Source of the DNA: Magnetospirillum sp902729445
Lineage (GTDB): Bacteria > Pseudomonadota > Alphaproteobacteria > Rhodospirillales > Magnetospirillaceae
Reading direction: 5' to 3'
DNA: 64,000 bases
Assembly: GCF_902729445.1 (NCBI RefSeq)
Contig: NZ_CACVCE010000007.1
Span: forward strand, 1-64,000
The notes beneath the pieces are model-generated. The model was not told where the DNA came from. It did not search any database and was given only the letters and a program-made list of their open reading frames with translations. Position numbers and translations under genes: made by a program. Shown piece by piece: positions 1-10,233 of this stretch (positions are counted from its first letter, which is position 1; every line of letters begins with the position of its first letter).

Positions 1-2
1 CC

Positions 3-848
3 CCCCTGGGCGAAGGCTTCGCCGAACCGACCGACGAGGACAAACTAGCCAAGGCGCCCCAATCCCCGTTCGGCAGCCCCGAGGGCGCCGATCGCTGGGC
101 GGCCGGCAACATGGCCGATGTCTTGCTTGGCAAGACCGACTATGCCGACGCGGTGACGCATTTCCGCACCGACACCTCAGCCACCATGCCCTATCTCGCC
201 GCCGTGCACGAGCAGATGCGCGACAAGGACCCGATGGCGGCGATGAAGTTCGCCACCCAGATGCGTGACGCCGGCCTGGCCATGGCCGATGCGGCCCCGG
301 AACCGCCGGCCCCCACCTTGCCGCCGGTGACGCAGGCCCCGGTCAACAATCCGCCGGAAACCACCACACCGGAACCGACGCAGGCGCCCACCACCGAACC
401 TCCCGTGACCACGCCCGCTCCGACACCGGAACCGACGCAGCCGCCAGAGACCTCCACTGTGCCCAAGTCTCAATCGCTTGATGTCGACAAAAGCATAGCT
501 GCGTTACAGGTCGGGGCGAAGTCGTCGCCAGAAGGAAATTGCGGCAAAGCTGTTAAAGGAGCGCTGAGGGCCGGGGGCTTGAATGTTGGGGTTGGCGTCG
601 AATCCGCCAAGGATATGGGGCCGGCCCTGGAAGGGGGCGGGTTTGGTTCTGTCGATCCCAAGAGCTATTCTCCACAGAAAGGTGATGTGGTCGTCATTCA
701 GCCTTATCCAGGCGGAAGCCCTCATGGACATATCGCCATGTATGATGGTAAATCCTGGATTTCCGATGCGCGACAAAAGGATATGTGGGGAGGGCGAGGA
801 TATCGTGACCACCAGCCATCGTTCCGCGTGTATCGCCGGGGCAATTAA
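3..848 (+). CDS. Partial protein with Pro/Thr-rich linker and C-terminal amidase-like (CHAP/NlpC-P60-type) domain
   Basis: The frame is open to the left edge, so the N-terminus is missing; 281 residues are visible. The first roughly 95 visible residues are Ala-rich and probably helical. A low-complexity Pro/Thr/Glu linker of about 60 residues follows. The last 110 residues look like a papain-fold peptidoglycan amidase: a Cys in NCGKAV, then GDVVVI, then a His in PHGHIAMYDGK followed by WISDARQ and a closing YRDHQPSFRVYRR. This layout is known from CHAP/NlpC-P60 cell-wall hydrolases and from interbacterial amidase effectors. The next gene overlaps its 3' end and encodes a small exported protein, which suggests a toxin-immunity pair. 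The amidase fold is seen from motifs only; the secretion route is unknown. Confidence 0.6.
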   Translation, partial: PLGEGFAEPTDEDKLAKAPQSPFGSPEGADRWAAGNMADVLLGKTDYADAVTHFRTDTSATMPYLAAVHEQMRDKDPMAAMKFATQMRDAGLAMADAAPEPPAPTLPPVTQAPVNNPPETTTPEPTQAPTTEPPVTTPAPTPEPTQPPETSTVPKSQSLDVDKSIAALQVGAKSSPEGNCGKAVKGALRAGGLNVGVGVESAKDMGPALEGGGFGSVDPKSYSPQKGDVVVIQPYPGGSPHGHIAMYDGKSWISDARQKDMWGGRGYRDHQPSFRVYRRGN

Positions 849-1359
849 CGTTCTTCTTGCCGGAAACGTCTTGGCAGCTCCGGCCGAGCAGGGGCTTCGA
901 GCCCCTGCCTCGTTTCACCGAGCGGAAAGCATTGTCGAAAAAGCGCTCGACAGCATTCTTGCCTCAGCAGACAGCGATCCGACCATAAATAATTTCATAT
1001 TAGATAGAAATGGAGCAGCCAAAAGACATCGACATCTTAATACGTTATTTTCCAACCACTACCTTAGTTCGGCCAGAGCCGTTGAAATGAAAATGGTAAA
1101 ATCAGATTGCGGCGGAACATATCTGCAAGGGGAGGTGTGTGGGTATAACGCAAGTGCACTCAATTGCGCGCAGTCAAATTCAGAACTTGGCTATTTTTTC
1201 AAGACCGAGAGCTTATCGGACAACCGAGCCATTATCGTTGCCGCCTGGGGCGAAAATAGTCCCCCAACTAGCTTGTACAGATTAGTTCTCGTGACAGGCA
1301 GGTGGGTCATTGATGGCGTATATTGTTTGAAGGTTGGCACAAATTTTAATTTCAAGTGA
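805..1359 (+). CDS. Small exported protein, candidate immunity protein for the upstream amidase
   Basis: The best start is GTG 805, which lies inside the 3' end of the amidase-like gene (44 nt overlap, other frame). It gives 184 residues beginning with a hydrophobic segment and a signal-peptidase-like site (NVLAAPA), so the mature protein would be periplasmic. The mature part is about 155 residues, with SFHRAESIVEKAL at its start, several Cys residues (DCGG, EVCGYN, LNCAQ) and a closing WVIDGVYC. That last pattern is typical of small periplasmic proteins such as DUF3828/Tai-like immunity proteins. Overlap with the gene ahead implies translational coupling. Composition is more AT-rich than flanking genes, consistent with horizontal acquisition. 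The immunity role is inferred from position and export, not shown. Confidence 0.5.
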   Translation: MTTSHRSACIAGAINVLLAGNVLAAPAEQGLRAPASFHRAESIVEKALDSILASADSDPTINNFILDRNGAAKRHRHLNTLFSNHYLSSARAVEMKMVKSDCGGTYLQGEVCGYNASALNCAQSNSELGYFFKTESLSDNRAIIVAAWGENSPPTSLYRLVLVTGRWVIDGVYCLKVGTNFNFK

Positions 1360-1362
1360 TAA

Positions 1363-1539
1363 GCGCTCAGCTCCGACCGAACCGGTTCCGGTATCGGCGA
1401 CGAGACCAATAATGGCCAGCAGGGCATGGAAGTCCTTGAGCAATCAAGAGACCAGTCCGTCACTCGCAAATTCATTCCGTTCAGCACGGGCGGGAAGTTC
1501 ATCTACCAAGCGGGTAACTATTCCGCGATCAAGAAGTAG
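1363..1539 (+). pseudogene. Orphan C-terminal coding remnant
   Basis: Directly after the TGA of the candidate immunity gene and one further TAA, the same frame stays open for 58 codons and ends at TAG 1537-1539. It contains RDQSVTRKFIPFSTGGKFIY and ends QAGNYSAIKK. There is no convincing start codon or ribosome binding site, and the first ATG is well inside it. It reads like the C-terminal end of a protein whose 5' part has been lost, which is common in polymorphic toxin loci where old C-terminal segments persist. No family is recognised. It could also be a chance open frame. Confidence 0.3.
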
Positions 1540-1583
1540 CGTATGCTCCCCGGCGGTGCATCAGCCCGCCGGGGATCCTTTTC

Positions 1584-2450
1584 ATGCTGAAGCGAATCGT
1601 GCTGCTCTTTGCCATTCTGGCGCTGACCATGGGGGGCGCGGAAGCAAAGTCGCTGGGCGGCCCCACCTGCCCGGCCGCATGGACCTTCGACGGACAAAGA
1701 TTGAAACTGCGTTGGGCCAAGATTTACGTGGGCTGGGAGGCGCTCGCCCCTATCGAAGGGCGGACCAGGGAGGGAAAGGATTGGCAGGAACCAGAAGGCC
1801 GGCGCGATGTCGATGAGGTGTTCTGGGGAATGGGTAGCTTCAAGAAGCCAGCATTCCTGTATTGCATGTACGGCAATGGCTTGGCCCTGAATCCCGAGAC
1901 TGCGGTGGTCGTCCCGGTCTCAGATGATTCGAAGACATGCCATGCCGAATATCGTGATACGCCAAAGGCAGCCTATATCACCTCGATCAGCTGCTCGCCC
2001 GGCAAGGCTCCGGTGCCGCCGCTCTCGGTAGTGGAGCGGCTCACCCCGCAGACCGAGTTGGATGGCCTGATGTTGCGGAAATCCCGGGCCGAGCTTGAGG
2101 CGCGGACGGCCGCACGCGGTGCGGTGTGGACCGACGAGGTCGGCAAGGACCGCAAGATGGTGGCCTTCCCGGACAATGGCGCCCACTACCGCGTCGAATG
2201 TTCCTCAACCACCGGTCTTGCCCACGAAATCGCCCTGATCGGCCCGGTGGCCGCCCCAGATTTCGGCTTCGGCGTTTCCATCCAGCGTCGCTTCGGCCCC
2301 TACAATCTGAATCCATGGAAGGGTGAGGACAATATCTGGGTTGTCTGGGATGACGGCTATCGAAAGGACAAGCCGCGCGTGCCCGAGGAAATGCGGCTGC
2401 TGGACATGAACGCCCCCGAAAATCAGGGCGTCCTCGACCGAAAGAACTGA
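1584..2450 (+). CDS. Secreted protein, STY0301-like
   Basis: 288 residues beginning with a clear signal peptide (MLKRIVLLFAILALTMGGAEA, cleavage near residue 21). The mature N-terminus has CPAAW, a WEAL segment, then FWGMGSF and LYCMYGN followed by a Val-rich strand and a second Cys pair. This order of Cys, Trp and strand motifs resembles the STY0301 family of small periplasmic proteins, several of which sit beside type VI secretion loci. The C-terminal 100 residues (ECSSTTGLAHEIALIG and after) look like a second beta-rich domain with no recognised family. It stands apart from the gene pair to its left and is followed by the convergent DinB gene. Confidence 0.5.
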   Translation: MLKRIVLLFAILALTMGGAEAKSLGGPTCPAAWTFDGQRLKLRWAKIYVGWEALAPIEGRTREGKDWQEPEGRRDVDEVFWGMGSFKKPAFLYCMYGNGLALNPETAVVVPVSDDSKTCHAEYRDTPKAAYITSISCSPGKAPVPPLSVVERLTPQTELDGLMLRKSRAELEARTAARGAVWTDEVGKDRKMVAFPDNGAHYRVECSSTTGLAHEIALIGPVAAPDFGFGVSIQRRFGPYNLNPWKGEDNIWVVWDDGYRKDKPRVPEEMRLLDMNAPENQGVLDRKN

Positions 2451-2532
2451 CCCGGCGCCCGGATCGCCCGACGATCCAGGCGTTTCGCTTTTCCCTTTCG
2501 CGCCGAATTCCGGCACCAAAGGCGCCCAGCCG

Positions 2533-3027
2533 TCACACTTCGCGCAAATAGTAGATCAGGTCCAGCGGCGGCGGCTCGGTGCCGGCGTGCGACAGCAGTC
2601 CGTGCACCTGGCCGCGATGGTGGGTCTGGTGGTTGAAGAAGTGAAACAAGGACCAACCCAGCGGAGTCTCCGCCGCCACACCGGCGATGGTGCGATAGGC
2701 CAGCGGCCGCGCCAGATCGCCCCTCAGCCCATCGCACCAGGCGACGATGTGTTGGTCGAACTGGTCACGAGCCTCTTTCAAGCCCGAGAAATCCGGGTGA
2801 AGAATCTGCCCCAGCGAGACGATGCCTTGGGCGGGTTGGCCCTCGAAGCGCCCCATCCACACACGGTCGGCCAGCAAGATGTGGTTCAGCGTCGCCAGGA
2901 TCGACCCGAAGAAGCTGGGCCGCTCGCGCGCCAACTCGTCCTGGCTGAGCTGTCCGCAGGCGGCATAAAGCCGGTCGTTGGCCCACTGGTTATAGCGGGC
3001 CAAGCGCTGAAGAGTGCCGTGGTCCAT
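2533..3027 (-). CDS. DinB family protein
   Basis: 164 residues starting at MDHGTLQRLARYNQWAN. DinB-family proteins are four-helix metal-binding proteins, many acting in thiol-dependent detoxification or stress responses. The family's metal ligands are visible: His in LNHILLADRVW near residue 49 and the pair in FFNHQTHHRGQ near residues 130-135, the latter being a strong DinB signature. The start ATG lies one nucleotide after the stop of the upstream beta-barrel gene, so the two are probably co-transcribed, though no functional link is obvious. The substrate cannot be deduced. Confidence 0.85.
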   Translation of the reverse strand: MDHGTLQRLARYNQWANDRLYAACGQLSQDELARERPSFFGSILATLNHILLADRVWMGRFEGQPAQGIVSLGQILHPDFSGLKEARDQFDQHIVAWCDGLRGDLARPLAYRTIAGVAAETPLGWSLFHFFNHQTHHRGQVHGLLSHAGTEPPPLDLIYYLREV

Positions 3028-3028
3028 C

Positions 3029-3622
3029 TTAGAATTTAAGCCCCAGGCCGGCACCCAGCGAGAAGCCGGACTGGGCGCGCTCGGCCTCGACCTCGCCGCG
3101 ATTGGCGGCGGCGAAGCCCCCGAAGGAAAAGCCCGGGGTGATGTCGTGGGTCAAGGACAAGGACAAGGAGAGGTCGCTGCCCGGACGGTAACCATCAAAG
3201 GCGGTCACACCCATCTGCGCCGGGTTCGGGCTGAACGAGCCTGCATTGCCCCATTCATAGCCCAACCGCACCAAAGCGGTGCCGTCGATGCCCATGAAGG
3301 CGCCGGAATAGGCCGCCGACACGTCGGCCGACTGGCCCACCGGGTCGCCCTTGAGCGACGAGGACAGACGGACATCGTTGAAGATGTACGAGGTATAGCC
3401 GCCGATGGCCATGCGCTCGGGCCCCGAAACCGCACCGGCGCTGAACGCGCCCTTGCCGAAGATTTCGGCCTGGTTCTCGCCCATGCCGGCGCCACGGGCG
3501 AAATCGGCCGTCAAGAGATCGATGCCGCCACCGACCAGGCGCGGGCGCGACGACGCCGCATCCTCGGCAAAAGCCGGGGCGGCGGCAAGGGCACACACAC
3601 AAAGGACGGTCAGCAAACGCAT
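3029..3622 (-). CDS. Predicted outer-membrane beta-barrel protein
   Basis: 197 residues. A signal peptide (MRLLTVLCVCALAAAPAFA) is followed by a Gly-rich alternating pattern and a C-terminal strand ending in Phe (GAGLGLKF), as expected for a small outer-membrane barrel. The middle carries repeated amphipathic strands such as MAIGGYTSYIF and DLSLSLSLTHDI. The second Met of MVPMRLL is preferred as start because it begins the signal peptide. No specific porin or adhesin family is recognised. The downstream DinB gene follows within one nucleotide. Confidence 0.6.
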   Translation of the reverse strand: MRLLTVLCVCALAAAPAFAEDAASSRPRLVGGGIDLLTADFARGAGMGENQAEIFGKGAFSAGAVSGPERMAIGGYTSYIFNDVRLSSSLKGDPVGQSADVSAAYSGAFMGIDGTALVRLGYEWGNAGSFSPNPAQMGVTAFDGYRPGSDLSLSLSLTHDITPGFSFGGFAAANRGEVEAERAQSGFSLGAGLGLKF

Positions 3623-3741
3623 GGGAACCAACGGCAGGTGACGTTCATCACCCTAGATATAGTCCCGCGACTGCGAATTGGAAGCCCTGTTCCGACCGGG
3701 CTGAATCATTCGAATCACACTGTTGCATCGCCGCAACAGGG

Positions 3742-6177
3742 CTAGGGCCGAGATTTGGGCTTCGGCCTGGGGGGCTCGGACCGCCCCTGCAGGCGCTCGG
3801 CGGCACGCAGGAAGGCCTTCAGCCGGGCCTGGACCCGGGCGTTGACGCTGCCCGGCGGATAGCGCCCCGCCGCATTGGCGGTGCCGGCCGGCTTGCCGGT
3901 CAACAAGGCGATGCCCTGGTCGATGGTCTGGATGGGATAGATCGCGAAGCGCCCCTGACGACAGGCCTCGACCACATCGGCGCGCAGCATCAGGTGGGCG
4001 ACGTTGGTCGCGGGAATCAGCACGCCTTGCCGACCGGTCAGGCCGCGCGCCGCGCACAGGTCGAAGAAGCCCTCGATCTTCTCGTTGACGCCGCCGATGG
4101 CCTGGACGCGGCCGAACTGGTCGACCGAACCGGTCACCGCCAGACCTTGGTCGATGGGCAGTTCGGCCAGGGCCGACAGCAGGGCGTAAAGCTCGGTCGA
4201 CGACGCCGAATCGCCCTCGATGCCGCCATAGGATTGTTCGAATACCAAGCTGGCGGCCAAAGTCAACGGGCCGTCGGCGCCGAAGCGAGAGGCCAGGAAC
4301 GACGACAGGATCATCACCCCCTTGCCGTGCAGCGGCCCGCCCAGATCGACCTCGCGCTCGATATCGATCACCTCGCCCTTGCCGAACCGAACCCGGGCGG
4401 TGATGCGGCTGGGCCGTCCGAAGGCGAAGCGCCCCAATTGCAGCACCGCCAGTCCGTTGATCTGGCCGATTTCGAACCCTTCGGTCGCGACATGGACGGT
4501 TCCACGGCGGATTTCGTCTTGCACATGCTCGCGCACCCGGTCCTGGCGATAGATGGCGGAATCGATGGCCTGTTGGACATGGCTGGCGGTGATGAGCCCC
4601 GCGCCGGCCTGGCCGGCCCAATGGTCGGCCTCGCGCACCAGGTCGGCCAGGCTGGCCATGTGGGTGGACAGCTTGGCCGAATCCTCGATCTCGCGGCTGG
4701 CCTGTTCGACCAGACGGGCGATGGCGGTGCGATCCAGCGGCTTCAGGTTTTCCTTGCGGGTCAGCGTCGCCACCGAGCGCGCAAGCCCGACGATGTTGGC
4801 GGGCGAACGGTCCATGCGCCAGTCGAAATCGGCGGCGACCTTGAACAGTTCGGTGAATTCGGGATCGTAGTGCGACAGCAGGTAATAAAGCGATGGGTCG
4901 CCGATCAGCACCACCTTGACGTCGATGGGGATCGGGCCGGGCTCCAGGCTGACGGTGGACAGCAGCCCCAGGCTCTGGCCGGGGCTTTCCAGCCGCAGCT
5001 CGCGGGTTTTCAGGGCGCGCTTCAGATCTTCCCAGGCGAAGGGGTTCAGCAGCACCTTGCGGGCGTCCATCACCAGATAGCCGCCATTGGCCCTGTGCAG
5101 CGCGCCCGGCTTGATCAGGTTGAAATCGGTGATCAGGGCGCCGTACTGGGCGACATGTTCGACCCGGCCCAACAGGTTGGGCTGGGTCGGGTGGTCCTCG
5201 AACACCACCGGGGCGCCGGTGGTCGACCCGTGATCGACCAGAACGTTGACGCGATAGCGGCGGATCGAGCTTTCGCCGGCCGGGCCGGGCTTGGCCGGCT
5301 TCGAGCGGCCATCCTCGCCGTCGCCCAGGAAATCGGCGACGTTCTCGGCGACGTCGGCGGCGACGGCATCCAGATAGGCCAGGACCTCGGGCAGATCGGC
5401 GTACTTCTCCTTGACCTCGTCCATCAGGTGGCTGATGGCGAAGTTGGCGACCTCCTGGTCCAGTTCGCGGATCTTGGCGCGGGTTTCGCGCTCCCACACC
5501 GGCACCTTCTTGATGGTGGCTTCCAGCTTCTCCTGCAGCCGCTCCATCTCGGCCTTGAAGTGCTCCTGGTCCGCCTCGGACAGTTTCTGGAACTCGTCGG
5601 GCGACAGCACCTCGCCGTCGCGCATCGGCGCCAAGGCCAGGCCGACCGGCGTGCGGATCAGGGCGACGCTTTTTTCCGCCGCCTCGGCGCCGACATTCTG
5701 GAAGTTCTCGTCCTGGTGTTCCTTCAGCGAGGCCTCGATGGCCTGGCGCCGGGCGCGATATTCCTCGGCCTCGAAGGCGGCCGGCAGGGCCTGGCCCAGC
5801 TCGGTCATCAGGTCGGCCATGTCCTTCTTCAGGCCGGGACCGCGCCCGGGCGGCAGGCGCAACGGATTGGGACGGTGGGCGTTCTGGAAATCGTTGACAT
5901 AGACCCAGTCGTCGGGCGCCGGCTGATCGGCCGCCGCCTGCAGCAGGTACTGCATCACCAGCGAGCGCCGCCCGGTGCCCTCCGGCCCCAGGGCGAACAG
6001 GTTGAAGCCGCGATGGGCCATGCCGATGGCGAAGCGGATCGACTGGACGGCGCGGTCCTGGCCGATCGGCTCGTCGGTGTCTTCCAGGTCGGCGGTGCTG
6101 GCGAAATTCAGCTGGTCGGGATCGCAAACGGTATAAAGCCGTTCGGGCTCGAGCGCAGTCACGGTGCTTTCGGCCAC
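3742..6177 (-). CDS. Lon-like ATP-dependent protease (S16 family)
   Basis: 811 residues. The C-terminal quarter is a Lon proteolytic domain with the catalytic Ser in GIEGDSASS and the catalytic Lys in GGVNEKIEG, forming the S16 Ser-Lys dyad. The N-terminal half holds a degenerate P-loop (FALGPEGTGRRS) and an AAA region with DARKVLL and VVLIGD; a coiled-coil-like insert lies around residues 180-260. This architecture matches the YcbZ/LonB-like group, distinct from classical LonA because the LAN substrate domain is absent. Expected role is ATP-dependent degradation of damaged or regulatory proteins in the cytoplasm. The P-loop has Arg where Lys is usual. The next gene downstream on this strand is the beta-barrel gene, about 120 bp away. 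Confidence 0.85.
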   Translation of the reverse strand: MAESTVTALEPERLYTVCDPDQLNFASTADLEDTDEPIGQDRAVQSIRFAIGMAHRGFNLFALGPEGTGRRSLVMQYLLQAAADQPAPDDWVYVNDFQNAHRPNPLRLPPGRGPGLKKDMADLMTELGQALPAAFEAEEYRARRQAIEASLKEHQDENFQNVGAEAAEKSVALIRTPVGLALAPMRDGEVLSPDEFQKLSEADQEHFKAEMERLQEKLEATIKKVPVWERETRAKIRELDQEVANFAISHLMDEVKEKYADLPEVLAYLDAVAADVAENVADFLGDGEDGRSKPAKPGPAGESSIRRYRVNVLVDHGSTTGAPVVFEDHPTQPNLLGRVEHVAQYGALITDFNLIKPGALHRANGGYLVMDARKVLLNPFAWEDLKRALKTRELRLESPGQSLGLLSTVSLEPGPIPIDVKVVLIGDPSLYYLLSHYDPEFTELFKVAADFDWRMDRSPANIVGLARSVATLTRKENLKPLDRTAIARLVEQASREIEDSAKLSTHMASLADLVREADHWAGQAGAGLITASHVQQAIDSAIYRQDRVREHVQDEIRRGTVHVATEGFEIGQINGLAVLQLGRFAFGRPSRITARVRFGKGEVIDIEREVDLGGPLHGKGVMILSSFLASRFGADGPLTLAASLVFEQSYGGIEGDSASSTELYALLSALAELPIDQGLAVTGSVDQFGRVQAIGGVNEKIEGFFDLCAARGLTGRQGVLIPATNVAHLMLRADVVEACRQGRFAIYPIQTIDQGIALLTGKPAGTANAAGRYPPGSVNARVQARLKAFLRAAERLQGRSEPPRPKPKSRP

Positions 6178-6191
6178 GGTTCCCCCCCCCC

Positions 6192-6605
6192 TTATGCCTC
6201 GTCCTCGATGCGCTCCATGTCATCGTCGCTCAGGCCGAAATGGTGGCCGATCTCGTGGATCAGCACATGCTTGACCAGGCCCGACAAATCCTCGCCGGTC
6301 TCGCACCAATAGTCCAGCAGCGGTCGGCGATAGAGGAAGATCATGTCGACGTCCGACCTGGGCTGCGTCTCGGTGAAGCTTTGGTCGGCCATCGACACGC
6401 CACGATAAAGGCCCAGAAGGTCGAACGGCGATTCCAGCTCCATCTCCTGCTCGACCTCCTCGTCGGGAAAGTCCTCGACGCGGATGATGATGTCGGCGGC
6501 ATAGGCCCGCAGCTCGGCCGGAATTTCGGCAAAGGCGGCCTGGGCGATGGTTTCGAGATCGTCGAGCGACGGCGGAACGGAATGGGGAGGGATGAGTCGG
6601 GACAT
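6192..6605 (-). CDS. Zincin-like metallopeptidase family protein
   Basis: 137 residues from the Met of MSRLIPPHS. Near the C-terminus is HVLIHEIGHHFGLSDDDMER, an HExxH zinc site with the extended GLSDDD that defines the small possum/DUF1025 metallopeptidase family. The N-terminal part (LETIAQAAFAEIPAELR) and DLLGLYRG match this family, which is widespread and of unknown substrate. The gene ends 14 bp before the start of the Lon-like protease gene on the same strand, so the two probably form an operon with a proteolysis theme. Confidence 0.8.
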   Translation of the reverse strand: MSRLIPPHSVPPSLDDLETIAQAAFAEIPAELRAYAADIIIRVEDFPDEEVEQEMELESPFDLLGLYRGVSMADQSFTETQPRSDVDMIFLYRRPLLDYWCETGEDLSGLVKHVLIHEIGHHFGLSDDDMERIEDEA

Positions 6606-6699
6606 GGGCACCACCTTACCCTGCCTTGATGTGGGCGTGAAGGGCGCCCATTAAGACTCTCATGGGTGCGATCTTCGCCTTTACCAGGGAGACCCTGCC

Positions 6700-6993
6700 A
6701 TGAGTGCCAAACTTTCCGGTTCCGAACGCGCCCAGGCGCTGGACGGCCTGCCCGGCTGGGGCGAGGTCGCCGGCCGCGACGCCATCGCCAAAAGCTTCAA
6801 GTTCAAGGACTTCCCCGCCGCCTTCGCCTTCATGACCCATGTCGCCCTGGTGGCCGAGAAGATGGACCACCATCCCGAATGGACCAATGTGTGGAACCGC
6901 GTCGATATCACCCTGTCGACCCATGATTTTAGCGGCGTGACCGCCAAGGATATCGCCCTGGCGCAAGCGATCGAACGGGCGGCGAAGGGCTGA
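6700..6993 (+). CDS. phhB: 4a-hydroxytetrahydrobiopterin dehydratase (pterin carbinolamine dehydratase)
   Basis: 97 residues, the usual length of the family. The enzyme dehydrates 4a-hydroxytetrahydrobiopterin so that the cofactor of aromatic amino acid hydroxylases can be recycled. The signature EKMDHHPEW with its catalytic His pair, plus NRVDITLSTHD and a closing LAQAIE, is all present. A ribosome binding site (AGGGAG) lies just before ATG 6700. It is divergent from the zincin gene. No phenylalanine hydroxylase gene is in the window, so the substrate source cannot be stated. Confidence 0.9.
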   Translation: MSAKLSGSERAQALDGLPGWGEVAGRDAIAKSFKFKDFPAAFAFMTHVALVAEKMDHHPEWTNVWNRVDITLSTHDFSGVTAKDIALAQAIERAAKG

Positions 6994-7066
6994 GAGTTTA
7001 CAGCCCGGTCCCCCTGTGGAATCATGCGGCCATAAACTCGCCCCGTCACACGGAAAGCCCCGCCCA

Positions 7067-8188
7067 ATGAGGATCGCCGCCGCCACCGCCCTGCTCGCCC
7101 TTCTGGTCGCGGGTCCGGCCCTGGCGCAAAGCAAGCCGACCAAGCCGGCTGCCAAGAAAGCCACCCCCGCTTTGACCCTGCCGCTGCAGGCCGCCGCCCA
7201 AGGCGACCCGTCGGCGCAGTTCGAGATGGGCATGGCCTATCTGTCGGGCAAGGCCGTCAAGAAAAGCCCGGCCGAGGCCGCTGCCTGGCTGACCGCCGCC
7301 GCCGGCAACGGCCATGTCGGCGCCGCGTTGACGCTGGCCCAGGCGCACGAGACCGGCGAGGGCCTGCCCAAGGACCCGATTCAGGCGGCGCAATGGTGGT
7401 ACCGCGCCGGCGACCTGGGGGACGAGGCGGCACGCGCCCATTTCATCGACCTCTACATGGCCGGCAAGAGCGACGGCATCGGCGGCCCCGCTGCCGCCCG
7501 TTGGCTGGAAAGTGCTGCGGCCACCCTGGGCACCGCAGAATTGGTGCTGGCGGTCGGCAAGCTTTACGAAACCGGCGAAGGCGTGCTGGTCGATCGCGCC
7601 AAGGCGCGGCGCTGGTACACCGACGCCGCCATCGCCGGCAATGTCGAGGCCAAGTTCCGATTGGGCCGCATGCTGCTGGCCGAACCGGCACAATGGCGGC
7701 TTTTGTACAAGGACCCGGCCCGCGAGAAGGACAATACCGAACGCGACCGCCTGTACCCGACCAAGGCCCAGGCGCTGCAGGCGGCGGGCGGCGACTTCCA
7801 GCCCGACATGATGCGGCCGGGGATGATCGAGGCCGAGACCTGGCTGATCGAGGCCGCCCGCCACGGCCACGCCGAGGCGCGCTTTGTCTTGGGGATGGCC
7901 CACCTGAACGGCCTGAACCTGCCGCTGGACCTGAACCGCGCCGTCGAATGGCTGTCGGGCGCGGCCTGGGCCGGCCATGGCGAAGCGATGATGGTGCTGG
8001 CCGACCTGTCGGCCAAGGGCCACGGCCTGCCCAATGCCGACCCGGTACGGGCCTGGGTCAGCTATGACATCGTCGCCGGCCAGGGCCTGAAGGCCGCGGA
8101 AGAGGCCCGCGACCGCCTGGCCAAGGGCATGAGCCAGCGCCAACTGGGCCGCGCCCGCCAGGTGGCGCAGGACCTCAAGAACAACTGA
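7067..8188 (+). CDS. Exported Sel1-repeat protein
   Basis: 373 residues with a signal peptide (MRIAAATALLALLVAGPALA). The mature protein is built of Sel1-like (TPR-type) repeats, recognised by recurring A.FELG/A.Y..G motifs: QFEMGMAYLSGKAVKK, ALTLAQAHETGEGLPKD, ELVLAVGKLYETGEGVL, KFRLGRMLL and RFVLGMAHLNGL. Such proteins act as periplasmic scaffolds. The start was set at ATG 7067 because upstream in-frame residues are not signal-like. The next gene starts 29 bp downstream, so read-through into acetoacetyl-CoA synthetase is possible. Confidence 0.85.
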   Translation: MRIAAATALLALLVAGPALAQSKPTKPAAKKATPALTLPLQAAAQGDPSAQFEMGMAYLSGKAVKKSPAEAAAWLTAAAGNGHVGAALTLAQAHETGEGLPKDPIQAAQWWYRAGDLGDEAARAHFIDLYMAGKSDGIGGPAAARWLESAAATLGTAELVLAVGKLYETGEGVLVDRAKARRWYTDAAIAGNVEAKFRLGRMLLAEPAQWRLLYKDPAREKDNTERDRLYPTKAQALQAAGGDFQPDMMRPGMIEAETWLIEAARHGHAEARFVLGMAHLNGLNLPLDLNRAVEWLSGAAWAGHGEAMMVLADLSAKGHGLPNADPVRAWVSYDIVAGQGLKAAEEARDRLAKGMSQRQLGRARQVAQDLKNN

Positions 8189-8217
8189 CCCGTACCCATC
8201 CAGGGGGGAAGACCGAC

Positions 8218-10168
<1,951 letters not shown>

Positions 10169-10170
<2 letters not shown>

Positions 10171-10222
10171 GATCACGATCTTGACACTGCGACACACGCC
10201 GACCTAAGATCATGATCTTGAC
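10169..10222 (+). promoter_or_regulatory. Twin 17-bp palindromic boxes before the ATPase gene
   Basis: Two copies of AAGATCAYGATCTTGAC, at 10169-10185 and 10206-10222, lie 37 bp apart (start to start). The second contains the perfect 14-bp palindrome AAGATCATGATCTT, while the first differs by one base. The first box begins within the synthetase stop codon and the second ends directly at the GGAGG ribosome binding site of the ATPase gene. The arrangement suggests paired operator sites controlling the ATPase gene, for example by autoregulation or a dedicated repressor. The binding protein is unknown. Confidence 0.55.
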
Positions 10223-10233
10223 GGAGGCGTCCG

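Noticed and set aside
3994..6312. 772-codon open frame antisense to the Lon-like protease gene
   Set aside because: GC-rich mirror frame; the minus-strand gene has a complete S16 protease domain, while the antisense product shows no family resemblance.
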